Assembly (NCBI RefSeq): GCF_047663525.1
Contig: NC_092613.1
Coordinates: 2,753,501-2,817,500 of the forward strand
DNA: 64,000 nucleotides
Source: Anas platyrhynchos
Taxonomy: Eukaryota > Chordata > Aves > Anseriformes > Anatidae
Direction of reading: 5' to 3'
The position numbers were made by a program, and so were the translations under genes. The notes below the pieces were generated by a model. The model saw only the letters and a program-made list of their open reading frames with translations. It did not search any database and was not told where the DNA came from. Below, piece after piece: positions 1-13,216 of the stretch; position 1 is the stretch's first letter; each line of letters starts with the position of its first letter.

Positions 1-3000
1 TTAGGCTGACCATGGACTCAGCAACGTTGTGGCCAGAGGCAGCGCTGCATTCATAAAATATGAGCTGATACTCCTGGAAGACAGAGTCCACAGAGAAATG
101 TGCTTTCCTTGCATTGGAATAGCTTCATATGGGAGCAAATAGCCAAGAAACATCATGGTCAAGTGGAAACAGGACTCAAAGGAACAGGTAACTCAATAAC
201 TGATTTACAGCTCTTCTGGTAGCTGCAACACCAACATTTAGCGTCAAGAAGAAGGTTACTACTGCAGAGAACAATGCAATGCAGCCTGGTTAGTGGAGCA
301 AACTCAGAGAGAGCAATGAGGTATTACTGGGTTTTTGTACCTGCCAGTGACAGATTTGTGAGAAACAAAGCATCTAATCCCTTGTCCTGCTGCTTCCATT
401 GGCAGAATCAGTCAGGGGATACTGGCCCAAACCTCAGAAACTTTGAAATTAAATGGGTAAAGGTGGATTTCTTCTTATCTACTTTTTATTAGCCACCTAC
501 ATTTTAAGAGATTGATAATATTTTTAGTGTTCAGTATCTTTAAAACATGAGAGAGTTCTGTGTTTTTATTATTTTCATTATGCTGGGAAGATGCATGGCA
601 TTTCCCAGCAATGATAAGATGGGTTCAGAGATCGTTTTGCTGTCCACTGATGCACTAAGTTGCATTTTGTAATGCAGGTTCCAGGCAGGCAGGAGCTGGT
701 GGCTTCCATCCTTGGGTGTCCCTACTGAATCTGTGTGGGCAGCATGCTGCAGCAGGGCCATGCACCTACCTCAGCCAAGCGTTCTGCCTCTTGAGTAGGG
801 ACCTGTCTCTCTGTAGCGCAGTCCGTTTTGTTCCCAAGAAGCAGAATAGTGACTCCGTCATCTGCTCCCTCCTGGACAATAAAACAGGGAAGAATCAGGA
901 GCACACCTACATCCTCCTTGAATCACAGCCAGACACACTGCCCAAAGACATCCTGGAACATCATGAAGGATGTGCATAGATTTTTTCTGGTAACAAAACT
1001 TTAAATTCTTAAACTCACTTAACAACATTTAAGAAAATGTTTGTTTGTTGTTAAGTCATCTGTCCTGGTCTATTAACAGGGCAGGTAACCAGGCAAGTTC
1101 ACTACAGGGTTATCTTGCTTTGTGTTTGACTTCAAGAACCCTTCAGAAGATGCTCTGACTGTGATTTATGGGCACTGAGCATAGTGACAGACTATTTTGT
1201 TCCTTTAACATTTTATACTTAATTGAAAAATCTCTGGCAGGAAGTTTTTAAGAAGGCATGAGTTACCTCCTATTTCTCAGTACTCAAAAGAGGACTATGC
1301 TTTACTTAAAAGTGTTACCAAAATCACTTTCAACATTATCCATTTTTCTGCAGCAGTTTTTAATTTTAAAAAGTTTAGCAATCATAACAAAAGTTAAAAC
1401 AACCTTCACTGCAAAAATATGAAAAATGTGAGCACCTGAATTGTTTAAATCCTTCCATAAAAATCAGTTTATGACCAAAGCAAGGCAGAATGCCCTTTGC
1501 AAAGTGATTAGCAGCTACCAGCTGCCCAGCCACGACCAGTGGCAGAAGTCAAATGGTGAAACACTGATGCCAGTCATCATGAAACCCCAGGCCATGAGGC
1601 AGAACAAGGTTTTCCTGCCTTGCTCACCTGGATGCAGCTGAGCCAGTAGCGCACATCTGCGAAGGAGTACTGTGACGTGATGTCATACATCAGCACCACC
1701 CCGTCTGCTTTCCGGAAGAACTGCTTGGTGATGCTGTGGTACCTGTGGACATTTCAAACCATCACCAGGATGGAGTATGGAGGTTTCACCTAGAACCAAT
1801 CTAAAATCCCAGAGGGAAAACCGGAAACATGGGTTGATCAAAAAGGAAAAAAGAATTTGCTTCTATCCCAATTGAAGAGGCCATGCAGACAGCCTGAGTG
1901 CTTACTTTTATCTTAATTACTTTCTCTATTATTTTTTTTTTTTTTATCAGATCACACACTAATCAGAGTCCATTCCTAAACAATTGCCTTTGCTTAGCAA
2001 AACATTTGATTCCACTAAGCTACCAAAAGAATGAAAAGCTTTTTTTGCTCTTCCCAGTCATACAGCACAGCACCTCACCTTTCCTGCCCAGCTGAGTCCC
2101 ATAGGCGGAGAGCAAAGTGCTTGTTGTCCATGATGAGGCTTTTGACCTGATAATCCAGTCCTAGGATACACAGAAAGGGGATGTTTTGTTATCATAGAGT
2201 TGACCACTGTTGTTGAGAGAATCTGGAAACAACATAGATCCCATGGCCTGCTGTAGCTGAGCAAACCAAGCTACCAGAGTAACTGTGAGAAGCTCCCACA
2301 GCAATGACTCCCATACCGCCCAATTAAGGAACTCAGAAAAATATTGTTACCAGCAGCTGGCCTCAAGGGCAAGGTCTCCGTGACTGCTAATCACAAGGGG
2401 GGTTCTTTTCTTGCAGGTGGGGTTGTTTTCTTATAGCTGTTTGTCTGAGTGCTTTTGACCAATAATCTTGTGTGAAACACTGTTCACCCCTGTTAAGTTT
2501 TCTATAAAAGTTAGGCTATTTGGGCAATAAAATGAAGCATGAGCTGACTCTGCTGGTGCCTGTCATGCTTTCAGCCGTGCTTTCTGCAACACACTGTGAT
2601 AGATAATGGATGGAGAAGCCATGCTGTGTAGGCATAGTGTGGGGCCACAGCTGAAGCAGCATGGTTCCAGAGGAACCCATGATCTCTGGTGGCTGAATTT
2701 TGGAAAGGTCTCAAATTTCACAATGAGTAAGACCAGCTTGGTTCAGAGAATAGAGACAAAAGGCAGACCAGAGAGAAAAACCACTGGGGCCATCAGCATT
2801 GCCCCAGAGAGGGCAAGGAGGACCACCATTACCTGCTCATGAGCACCCAGGTATGTTGGTGGTCCTACTTGGTCCTTGGTGACAGGTTTGAGTGAGCAGT
2901 AATGCACATGTAATGACTTCCAGCAGCTTATGGGGCAGAGGAAAGGGAATTGTGGTGGTCGCACAAGTAAGTGTAGAGCCCTCAAGAGTGCAGTCAGAGG

Positions 3001-6000
3001 AAACCTACCTACTGTGGCAGTGAGGTGTGGGTTGAAGGTGTTGGCATGCAACCGGTACAGAAAGGATGTTTTGCCCACATGGGAATCACCGACAAACAGC
3101 ACATTGTACAAGTGGTCTGGGTCCAGGGAGACTTCAGAAGAGCCCCTTGGAGAAGCTCCTGCTCCATTCACAGTCATAGCTCCTGGCTCTCCTGGGCTGG
3201 GCTCACCTTCCTGGCTCATTTTATGCCCCATCTCTTTTTTCTTCTCTGGTTGGCCAACATCAAGGTCTTCCCTCCACTTTTCTGAGAGATGCCTTTGAGG
3301 CTGCACCCTGCTGTTGGCTGCATCCATCAGTGTGCTGTCTCTGAGATTCATCCCCAGCAAATCATTCCCAGTATCTTCCTGCTCTTGGACCCTTGTGCAA
3401 AAGGCTGACACTGGTGGCACTTCTTGTTTTGGAGGCTCAGCAGGTCCAGCAGCTACTTGTTTGGTTTCTATAACACATGGTGGCTTCTCCTGTGGCTGCT
3501 GGGGAGCAGCATGAAGCCTCATCTTCTCTTTCTGTGATGAGACCTGCTCCAGGAGCTCACTTTGGGCTGCCTGTCCCGAACCACCTAGCCATTGCACATC
3601 TGGAACGAGAACATCCTCCTGCATCACCATATTCCAATTTAGAGTGCTAATTTGTAGAGGCACCTCAGAAACAGAGGCGGCCAGTGTGGCTGCATTAGTA
3701 TCATGGCCCTGCTTTAGTTCTAAATGCTGAACTTCAACTAAGATCCTTGTCTCTGCCTCTACTCTAGCTCCCTGCACAACTCCCAGACCTTGAGCTCCAT
3801 CCAGAGGCCTCCCCTTTGCATCAGCACTCTCTTCCTGGAAAATTTCCAGAGCTTGGTTTTCTTCCAGGGCCTGCTCATCTGGATCATTAAGTGCTACCAG
3901 TTTTACATCTGGATAAGGATATTTAGTGGCAGAAGCATACTCAGGATGCAAAGCAGCCACAGCTGGAAGGGGCACAGGTGCATCAGCATCCCCATCCCAC
4001 ACATCTGTGTTGCACAGCCCCACTTCCAAAGCCACGGCTTGGCTCTGTGCCACTTCCCCAGTCCCTTCTTCAACCAGGGGCTGCAGGTCAGCCCATGTGC
4101 TCCCTCCAGGGGTTGATAAGAGTTCCTCCACCTGCACAAGTGACTCTGCCTCCTTCAATTTCAATTCCTGAGCATTATCTTGGACCAGTCCATCAGGGAC
4201 TGGGCTCCCCACAGGGGTTTCTGTTGGGGAAAGTCCCTCACCAAGCACTGCAGCAGCACTGGTTCTCTCCTCCAGCCCTGGCTGTGCTCTACCAACCCCC
4301 TCCAGGGGCTGTACATCTGGCCCCATGCTCCCTGCCTGCTCTGTACCTGGGGCACCAGCAACACTTTGGTGCTGTAGCTCTGCTGCTGGGCTCCCTCCTG
4401 GGCTTGCCTCAAGCTCCCCCAGCTCTGCAAGCAACTGCACACTGGCAGCACTGCTCAGGGCCTCCAGCACCTCCATGCTTCCAGCCTTCTTCTGTTGTGG
4501 CACCTCTGAAGCAGCCCCCTCTGCCAGCCCAGCTTCTGCTCCCTGGGGATCAAGCAGAGGCTGATTTGGCAGCCCAGACTCGCTTGGCCCTTGTCCCCCA
4601 TCCCCAGCCTCCTCCGCGAGACGAATGGCCATATGGCGCCCCACATCCCGTGGGGCTTCTGGGATAAGACCCCCATGGAGCAGAGTCTCTGCTGGAGAGT
4701 GTTCTGCCTCCTCCATTCCCAGTGTCTGAGCATTAATCAGGACCAGCCTAGGCAGACCTAGGTACTCCATAGGGGTTTCTGCTGGGGAAAGGCCCTCACC
4801 AAGCACTGCAGCAGCACTGGTTCTCTCCTCCAGCCCTGGCTGTGCTCTACCAACCCCCTCCAGGGGCTGTACATCTGGCCCCATGCTCCCTGCCTGCTCT
4901 ATACCTGGGGCACCAGCAACACTTTGGTGCTGTAGCTCTGCTGCTGGGCTCCCTCCTGGGCTTGCCTCAAGCTCCCCCAGCTCTGCAAGCAGCTGCACAC
5001 TGGCAGCACTGCTCAGGGCCTCCAGCTGTTGCACACCTGCCACCACTGCCCCTTCCTGTGTTTCAGCTTGTGGCACTGCCTCTAGCTGTAGCACATGTGC
5101 ATGTGAGGTCCCTTCCTTCATGTCCCCAAAATCTTCCCCACTGGGCTGTAGCCAGGCATCACCTTGCCCTCCCTGCATTGCCTCTCCTGCACCCCTCTCC
5201 TCCTCTGCAGCCTCAGCTAGGAGCTCACAGGCTGCTCCATGACTCCTGCCATGCTTTGCTCCATGCACCTGAGCTGGTTCTGCATCTACCTGCACTGTTC
5301 CTTTGTCCTGTCCCCATGACTGCACCTCTGCACCATCACCTTCCCCATCTACATTTTTGGGGTTGGAAACTGTTGTCACCCCTGGGAGGACACTGTCTTC
5401 CTGCTTTGCTGCCATTTGCACCTCACCCCTGCATATCAGCTCCGGCTCCAGGCACCCTCCCGGCTCCCCAAGCACATCTCTGGCCAAGTCCCAACCTGGT
5501 ACAAGCTCCAGTTCCCAGCCCTCGGGGGTTGCCTCCAAATTTTCTCCCTGGCTTAACGCTGCTTCTTCAGCATCTCCTGGCAGCTGTGCCTTTTCCTGTT
5601 CTGTCTTTTTGTGCACCCATTCTGCTTCCTCCACCTCCACCCATTCCTGATCAGCTGTCTCTTTTCTCTCTCTGGGTGCACGTTGTGGACGCTCAGCCTC
5701 CTTTAGTATCTGCCCCTTCTCATCAGCACCCTTTCCCTTCCCAAATAATGTCCCTTTCACCTCCTCCAGGCCTTGCCCTGCTCCCTCCATGCTGTTTCCC
5801 TGCTCTGCCCCCAGCTCCTCAGTGGACGCACTGGCCTGTGTCATGTCCCGAGCAGGAAGCTCAGCTGCGGTTCGTCCCTCTCTCAGGTCTTCTTTGAACA
5901 GCTTGTGACCAACATGGGTATTCCTTGGGGCCCCAATGGCTGAACCATGCAGTGTTGCTGCTTCTGGTCCTTTTTGGCGCTCAGCATCATGTTGCAGGCA

Positions 6001-9000
6001 ACAGGCAGCTTCTGCCAGTGCAGCTGGTGCCTGTGGCTTCAGCTGCATGCTCAGAGCTGCTATTGCATCATTCATCTCTCTTAGCAAAGAACCTTGGTCA
6101 GAAAACTGTTCCTCTTTCAGAAATTCAGGGAAAGGGTCCTCTTCTACAGAGAGTGTTCTTGGCAGTCCTGAAATGCTTGTTTCTGCTGGCAGCTTTTCCC
6201 AAACCCTGCAAGAGCAGAACATGGTGTGAGAACAGTTTGGCAGCAGCTCTGTCCCATCCACCTCCACCTTGGAGGATGCTTCCTCTGCCTCTTTGCCTAT
6301 CCCTCTCCAAACCCCTCTGTATTACAGGCAGTGCCATGCTCAAAATCTCCAATCTGGACTGGAGCTGCCAAGTTCAGAGAGCAGCAAAGAAACAGAGCCA
6401 GGATCAGATCATAGCTGAGAAAGTGAACATGCTTCTTCCCAAGCTCCGCATTCACGTTATCAGAGATGAAAAGAAAAATCTCAGTCAGATACAGTGAGTG
6501 CCTGCTCCAACAGGAGCAATGCAGAGCAAGGAACTATGTGATCTCTGAGATGAGAGATGGATGGGTAAGAAAGGAGCACTACAAGGAAGAAACATGCTGT
6601 TTAGCCTGGGGAGGGTGGAGGACCTGGGCCCAGGATCCCTTACACTTGGTGGGTGTTTTTGCGTTGTGGCTTGCCAACTTGTGACCCCAGCCTGATCTGC
6701 ACCTCTGAGCAACACTTCTCACTCTGCTGTGGACTCATCTGTGGTGAACGGAGAGAAAAAGAAGGGAAAAATAATGCTTGACAAGGAAGTGTATCAATGT
6801 CATATGATGTTTAGCTTTCCAGCTTCAGTTTACAGACATTCCCACACAAAATTTGGAAGTACCAACCCTAATATGCTGCTGCCCCATCCCTCTTCAACCA
6901 TGTGGGACATGGTGCCAACCCCCAGTGTGAAAGCCAGGCTCTGGAGCAGGGACACCCCATCATGTTCCTACCATGCATGGCTGCAGTACCTGCAGGGATG
7001 GTGGCATCTCACCAGGCAGCTCTGCCACTGCTCTGTCCCTATAAGCAAAGAGCACAGGGGTCACAATGGGAAATGCATCCTCTGCACTGCCTCCATCCCT
7101 GCCCCCAGGTCATCACTAGCTCCAGAAGTAGTGATGGGCTTTGGTCTAGCCAGGAGGGGGACAACAAAACCCACCACTGGCCCTAGCACCAGTGCTGGTT
7201 GGGGTCCTCCTGGGTGAAGGTTGCCCTGGGACTACCTTCAAAGGACGTTCAGTGCATAATGCTGATAGTCCTGTTTTTTTTTTTGTTTTGTTTTGTTTTT
7301 TTGGTTTGTTTGTTTGTTGTATTCCCCCCTCCAATACTTTGCACACCAAGCCACTATTCATCCATACCATCCAGACGACTGCCTCCCCAACTGAAGCAAA
7401 ATGATGGCTGAGCACCATCACAACTCACATCCCATCTGCTTCAAACCCCAGGAGGAAACCAGGTATGAGCAGGAGGAGATGCTGGTCCCTCAGCTACTCA
7501 CTGCAGCTCCTCCATGTGCTCTTGAGCTACCGCGGCCCTTGTGGTCCACAGATACCCATGGGTCTGCTGCAGTTGCAGGTTGATGTGCTGCAGCTGCTCC
7601 TCCAGCACCCGGTTGCTCTCTTCCAGCTGCTGCTTTTCAGTGCTGGCAGTTTGCTGCATGCTGAGGAGGCTGTGGCACCGTGTCTCCAGCTGCAGGATGA
7701 CAACCATGACACTCACACCCAGCTGGGACCCCTTGGCCCAACATGAAAAACAATGGATCACCATCTCTAAATGGTGGATCACCATATCCTCTAGACCTGA
7801 GGCTGGATTTCCCCCAGGGTGTCAGGTGGAAAACTCAAATTGGATGCTCCCAGGGAAGGAGAGGAAGGGGATGAGGGTGGCAGAGGCGAGGTGATGGAGG
7901 TCCTATGTGGTAACTTGCATCAAGGGCTGGTAGGGACTGTCCAGGATCAGGTGTACACCACCATGCCAAAGGTAAAGGCACAGCTCAAAGTTCTGCATTG
8001 CAATGGGGACCAGGATTTGGGATCATCTTACCTCTACCTGTGCTGTGACCAAGCGCTGCACCTCCTTTTCACTGGCATCCAGGACTCGCTGCAGCTCCAT
8101 GCCATGCAAGTGGCTTCGGGCCATGCTCTGGAATGGCAATAGGAACATTGGCACCCACCCATCCATCTAGGTTTGGGGGCACTAGGTCCACCCAGAGTGG
8201 ATGACTGGAGGGGATGAGCAGCTAATAAACCCACCTCCTGCTCCAGCCGCTGCTGCTCCTGCTGGATCTGTTGCTCCATGGCTGCACAGAGCTGCTGCAC
8301 CTCCAGGTTGTGCTCAGCCACACATCTGGTAGGGACAGCAGGGTTGAGGAGTCATGGGGGATTCAGACCTCATCAAAAAGGGTGCAGGTCTGGGGACCCC
8401 GTGTTGCCCATGCAACCTGCAGACTGCAGCCATGGCTGCCTGGAGGCATTCACCCAGCAAGGATGTTTCCAGGAGTCTGACACTTTTGCTGTCCTGTGAG
8501 TGACTGTAGAGGGAGCTCAATCCCAAACATCGGAATCAAGGAAAACCTCAGCTCCATTCACTGCTGGATGCCTCCTTGGGTGCACCTCTATGGCTGGGGT
8601 GAGCAGGAGCCCCATCCTTCCTGTCCCTGTTCCCCTCCTTGTCCCTCTCTGATGTCATGGGGTGACTCACTTGTTCAGGGTCACCTCCAAGACCTCCTTC
8701 TTGCTCCTGGCTTCTTGAATGCGGTGCCTCATCTTGGCCAGGAAGTCCTCCAGGTTGCCCAGGAGCTGTGGCTCATCCTTCCGGAGCTTGGCCCAGAGTT
8801 GCCAGATCTCCCACCTGCTGAGAGAGAGGTCTTTGGCAGCAAACATCCCCCAATGCCCTGCCAGTTCTGGCGTCTCATATCATTTAGCCCATGCTGCTGG
8901 GGACATGTGGTCCTGACAGTGGCCATGATCCTGTCCCCTGCTCCTGCACCTGGGAAAGAAGTGCTTGCAGCCTGTAGGGGGACCAAACTGGGGGAAAATC

Positions 9001-9859
9001 CTTCCCTGTTCCAACCTCAGGCAGCTCTGCCCCATCCTGCAGGACACCCATAGGTGCTAAGCCAGGCTGCTCACTCTTCAGAGATGTCATCTGTGCCCAG
9101 CTGGTCCATGAATGCTGCAAAGTGTTTCTGCTCCTCACTGTCCACCCCCTCCAACAAAGGGCTGGCAAAGACTGAGTTCCTCCAGGATCCTGTTTTCCGC
9201 TGGCGATGGTCCCTGCTGGCCTTTTGGGAGCTCAGGAACTGCCCTGTCAAAACACAGCCCGAACCCTCAGTGCCCAACCCAAATCCTGGCATTCACCATC
9301 CCAGCACTTCTCCGAGCTGCTCCAGTGCACTTGAACCCAGTGAGCCATGGGCTCAGAGCCCATCTGCAGGGCTGCTTTTGGGCCACTGTGTGCCACCCAG
9401 AACAGGGAGTGTTGCAGATCCCTCTTGGAAAGGGGGCACTGGGGTGGGACCAGGATGCTTGGAGACACTGTGTTGGTACTTACAGAGCCCGGCAACAAAC
9501 TCCTCAGTGTTCAACTGCCCGGTGCCAGCAGCATCCAGCCCATCAAAGAGGAGCTCCAGCTCCTCTGTGCTGCATGGGAAATTCTTCTCCTGCAACTTCT
9601 AAGAATAAAGGAAATTAGGAAAAAAAAAAAAAAAACATCCAGTCATCAGGATCCCAGTGGTCCCATCCTTTACCTGCATGTCTGAGCGAGTGATGAACCC
9701 TGTCTGGTCCTTGTGGTGCCCATGGATGAAGTCCTGCACCTTCTGCATGACTTTAGATGCCCACAGTGGCTCTTCGCTGGGACCAGAATCCTTGCAGAGC
9801 TGCCTGCGACGGCTGGAGCCCATGCGCCGGCCCTTGGCACCTGCCCGGTGTTCAGCCAT
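1..9859 (-). CDS. RAB44: RAB44, large EF-hand Rab GTPase (3' end outside window)
   Basis: Twelve coding exons were joined by splice sites and phase: 9674-9859 (ATG 9857-9859, G at -3 and +4), 9484-9598, 9075-9243, 8671-8814, 8235-8325, 8038-8127, 7502-7689, 3009-6205, 2079-2160, 1628-1742, 770-871 and 1-73, about 1517 codons visible. Exons 1-2 hold a degenerate and a better EF-hand (loop starting at LDAAGTG). Exons 3-7 are Q/E/L-rich and coiled-coil-like. The 3.2-kb exon is acidic, low-complexity, with an internal duplication, and ends with the P-loop GDSHVGKTS. Later exons give TVGLDY (switch I), WDSAGQER (G3), GNKTD (G4) and ECSAAS (G5). The C-terminal tail, where the family's prenylation motif would be, lies beyond base 1. 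Large Rabs of this type (RAB44, CRACR2A, RASEF) couple Ca2+ sensing to membrane traffic; this role is taken from the family. RAB44 is preferred over CRACR2A because of its position next to CDKN1A. A splice acceptor 16 bases before the ATG (exon edge 9875) implies an upstream non-coding exon that I could not place. Confidence 0.9.
2345..2598 (+). mobile_element. Candidate solo LTR of an endogenous retrovirus, in a RAB44 intron
   Basis: A TATA motif (2503-2509) is followed only about 20 bases later by AATAAA (2526-2531), then by a T/G/C-rich stretch ending near GCAACA. This compact promoter plus poly(A) signal is typical of a retroviral LTR with a short R region. The putative left edge begins TGTTACC and the right edge ends in CA. 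I found no convincing target-site duplication, no gag/pol/env sequence nearby, and no second copy in the window. The edges are approximate. Orientation is opposite to RAB44. Confidence 0.4.
4213..4469 (-). repeat. RAB44 exon internal repeat, copy 2 (closer to the Rab domain)
   Basis: This 257-bp block is almost identical to 4771-5027. The offset is 558 bp (186 codons), so both copies are read in the same frame. Each encodes about 85 residues including the stretches VQLLAELGELEASPGG and DVQPLEGVGRAQPG. The few differences include one Ile/Thr change. The near identity points to a recent duplication or to gene conversion. Confidence 0.9.
4771..5027 (-). repeat. RAB44 exon internal repeat, copy 1
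   Basis: This is the partner of 4213-4469, read in the same frame within the acidic central exon of RAB44. The sequence between the copies is different Ala/Glu/Pro-rich coding sequence, so this is a duplicated block with a spacer and not a pure tandem array. Confidence 0.9.
7270..7318. repeat. T-rich (TTTTG)n/(GTTT)n low-complexity tract
   Basis: A run of T followed by TTTTG and GTTT units lies in the RAB44 intron between 6205 and 7502. On the RAB44 strand it is A-rich. The rest of that intron (6206-7501) shows nothing else I can name. Confidence 0.85.
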
Positions 9860-9875
9860 GGCTCACAGCTGGGTA

Positions 9876-12800
9876 CTGCAGAGGGGGAACCAGTGATTAC
9901 TGAGCCTCACCAGTGAGTGCTGAGCCTCAGAAATTCATTTTAACTGGTGGAAACAGCCCTGAGTGGCTGGCAGGTTTGGCAATAGGAAGAGAGGTACTTA
10001 TCTCCGGTTGCACAGAGCAAATGTGGCCTCAGCCAACAGCAACAGCCATCCCCACCAGCCAGGCTTTGAGCCCAGCACCCAACAGGCACACAGCTTCTGC
10101 CCTGCTCAGGCTGCCCGGGCTACAGGGGACATGCAGGGCAGCATCCAGGGCTGAAGGCCACCTGGGAGGTGCCATAGCCCTCAGCAGAGGACCAGCTGGG
10201 GTGATGCTCAGTCTGAGCAAAGCTGAGTGGCTCCACCTGTTTTGTGGGAGCTCATCAGCATCTTTTAAAATTCCTCTCCCCAGCTTTCACAGCTGTGAGT
10301 CATCCCTGAGCAGAGTCGCATGCAGCCTTGGGGAGGTTTCCACTTGTGCCCATACATTCTCCCCTGGTTCAACCCTCCCATCCTTGGTGCCTCACAGCAT
10401 CACCAAATTCTGACCAAAAGCTGGCCAGGGTAGGAGCCTGTCTTTGTGCTCTGCCTGGGGAAACCCCCTGCTGCTCCATCCCTTGGCTTCTTTCCTTTTG
10501 CAATGTGAAACAGCAATTTTGCTAAGTCCTAAGGTGCACCGGAAATGCAGGAATAGGCCCCCAAAATGTCCACATCCTCTTCAACTGTTGTGCAGCACCC
10601 ACAAGCACCATCCCACAGCATCATGAAGACATAAGAGCGTCCTGCAAAGTCACTGGGGTCCCACAGGGAACCCAGCAAGGTGGGGGCAGAATCTGGGTAC
10701 CTTGTTTTGTGATCCCAGCCTCTAAGACAGCAGAAGCAACATTTTTTGGGGGGAAACAGCCGAAGGTGGTGGAAAAATCCCTAGCTACCTGCCCCATCAC
10801 CACAGACAGCTGAGCCTGCTGCACACCATGAAACAGGGACACAGAACAAGGAAAAGATGAAAAAAAAAAAAAGAATTTAAACACTGAAGTCTGTCTGAGA
10901 GTCTGAGATATTTCCTGCTGATGGGCATCCATAGGGTCATCACTGCCAAAATTTGGCAGCTGCACAGCCAGGAGTAACAGAGGGCCGAAATCTAAACTGT
11001 AAGTCACTAACACTAGCAAAAATATTTTTTCTTTGCTTTTCTATTATTTAAGGTGATGCATGAGCCACCTTTAGAGCAAAACTTACCTTTTCTGCGTGCT
11101 GAAAGGTATCCTGAGCTTCAGGGCACTGTCTGGCTGTGCTGTGAGGTTCCCCGAGGTCAGAGGGATATCAGCCCCACACCAAGGGCATTGCTGCTGCACA
11201 CCCGCCTGCCCCACGCCCAAGCTGTCATTTTCTCTTACTCAAGGCAGCTTTCCGTTTTTGGGTTGCACTCAACTACCGGTGCACACACATTTCCTGTTTG
11301 CTGTGCTGCAAGCAAGTATGCAAAGAGCCTGCCTGAGGGGGTCACTGGACACCCTAAAACTGTCCTGAACCTACAATAGCATCTGCAGCAGCATCTCCAC
11401 CACCACTTCTAAGAACAGCAGAAGTCCCTGTCCTCTCCTCATTTGCAGCATCTGGCCAAGGATGGAACGTGTCTGGGGCAAGGGAGGGAGAAATGCATCA
11501 GAGAAACAACAAACATTAGTTCAAAAGGCCAAATAACTCAATCTACTAAGCTACGTAAAAGACTACTGGATTATAACATCCCAGTGATGAAGGAGCAAAC
11601 CTGCAAAAATCCCCTTGTAGGATTTGGCTTTGGCCCCAGGATTTGGAGAAATCACCCCTATGCTGCTTGTACCAGTCTTTTCCAGGGGATGCTGCTGGAA
11701 TTACTGACACCACGTACAGCCAGTATTGAGAAAGTACTTGCCGACTCAGCTGCCTGAAACCATTCTGGTTTGCAGCAGGATGAGGGAATAAATGGGTTGC
11801 ACTCATTTTTGTTCAGCTTTATCTGCAAAATGAGAAGACATCCCAAGAAAAAGCTTAAAGAACAACAAAGGGAAATGTCAGTTATTATCTTTAAATTATA
11901 ACTAGAATTTACATCCAGCTACTGGCCCCACAGAGGACTGCTTCATTACATGGGCAAAGGCTGTGACTGCTCTGGTTTTCCTTTCCAAAGGCAAAGCCTG
12001 TGCCCATAACCCCAGATTGCATTAACACAGCCTCCCCCCAGACACAGGCTGGGTTGTTTGGAGAGCACCCCAATCTCACGTTGATCTCTAATTCTTGCAG
12101 CCCCTGTGGCCATTTGCCACTGAACAGAGAAGGCTGCATTTCAGCTTTGCTTTCCTTGGGGATGATTTTTTGGGGAGAACCCTAAATATCTCCAAACAGC
12201 AGCACTTACAATGGAATGGCTTGCAAGGCAGGGAGGGGGAGGTGGGGCTGACCAACTGCAGAATCCTTCTGCAGAACCCTTCAGCAGCTCTAGGGCAGCA
12301 CAAACCTGCAGCAGCCATAGCACTCTTTGGCCCTGAGAAGACCCCAGGAAGGGACTGGTCAAAGGGGATTTAACGCCATATTAGGAACATGAGGGGTTAG
12401 TGCCTGAGCCACTCCCCAGTCAGGGCTGGGGTCTCACAGGGCAGCACAAACATCATATCCAGGACTACAGGAGCCAGGTCCTGGCTGTCTCCAGAGCCCC
12501 ATAAACAGTGCTGGGGGATGTTCAGCTGCAGATTTACTTCTCCCTTCTTCAACCATCACTGCTGTTGGCAAAGGTGAGGTGACAGCAGAGGGGAACAGCT
12601 GGCAACAGCCAAAGGGGCTGGAAGGACTGACTTAAAGGGAAAATATTAAAAGGGCTTGAGACAGCAACAGCTAAAAGACTGCACAATGATAACACTCCAC
12701 AAGAATTTCAAGGGGGCTTCTGGGTATGTGGAAGCAGAGGCATGACATAGATAGCAGAATAGCAGAGGTCCCCACACATGTGGCAGCAGCTTCTGCTGAG

Positions 12801-13190
12801 GACACTGGGGGAGCACCACAGTGCTAATTCCACACCCAATTCCACAATTGGGCAGGGTTAAGTGGACTGTTTGGGGTGAGGTTTCACCCCACCACCACCC
12901 TTGAACAACTCCCATCTCATGGCTTCAATGTTTCAAGCCAAGATATCATCCAGTGCTATGACAGCCCCTCCCCACCTGGCTCCACATAAAGCACAGCTCC
13001 ATGGTTGCTGAAGCTTCCATCCCTGCTCCCAGACAGACCAAAGGCAGGCACAGCCCACAGTGCAGGGTTGCATCCCTAAAGTAGTCCCCAGCCCATCCTA
13101 CCAGGCAGGTACCTAGTCACCTCCCCCCACAGACCCTGCTCCCAGCTCACCACAAAGCATAGTTATTTCCATTAATCCACAGCCACTGAT
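9876..13190. other. Intergenic: RAB44 5' flank and CDKN1A 3' flank
   Basis: No conserved coding sequence was recognised on either strand. The RAB44 promoter and at least one non-coding 5' exon should lie in the left part, because the ATG exon begins after a splice acceptor at 9876, but no TATA box or CpG island identifies them. An A-run sits at about 10859-10872. Open frames here (for example 10621-11019 minus) have no recognisable domains. Confidence 0.6.
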
Positions 13191-13210
13191 TTCCTTACGC
13201 AAGACATGTA

Positions 13211-13216
13211 TTTATT
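13211..13216 (-). terminator. Candidate CDKN1A poly(A) signal
   Basis: AATAAA on the minus strand lies about 1.26 kb downstream of the CDKN1A stop codon. It is the first clear canonical signal I found in the gene's orientation and fits the long 3' UTR known for CDKN1A in mammals. Bases 13217-14479 would then be 3' UTR. Confidence 0.5.

Noticed and set aside
3978-5897. Large plus-strand open frames opposite the RAB44 giant exon
   Set aside because: They mirror the repetitive Pro/Leu/Ala reading of the antisense strand; RAB44 coding on the minus strand is supported by splice phase and domains.
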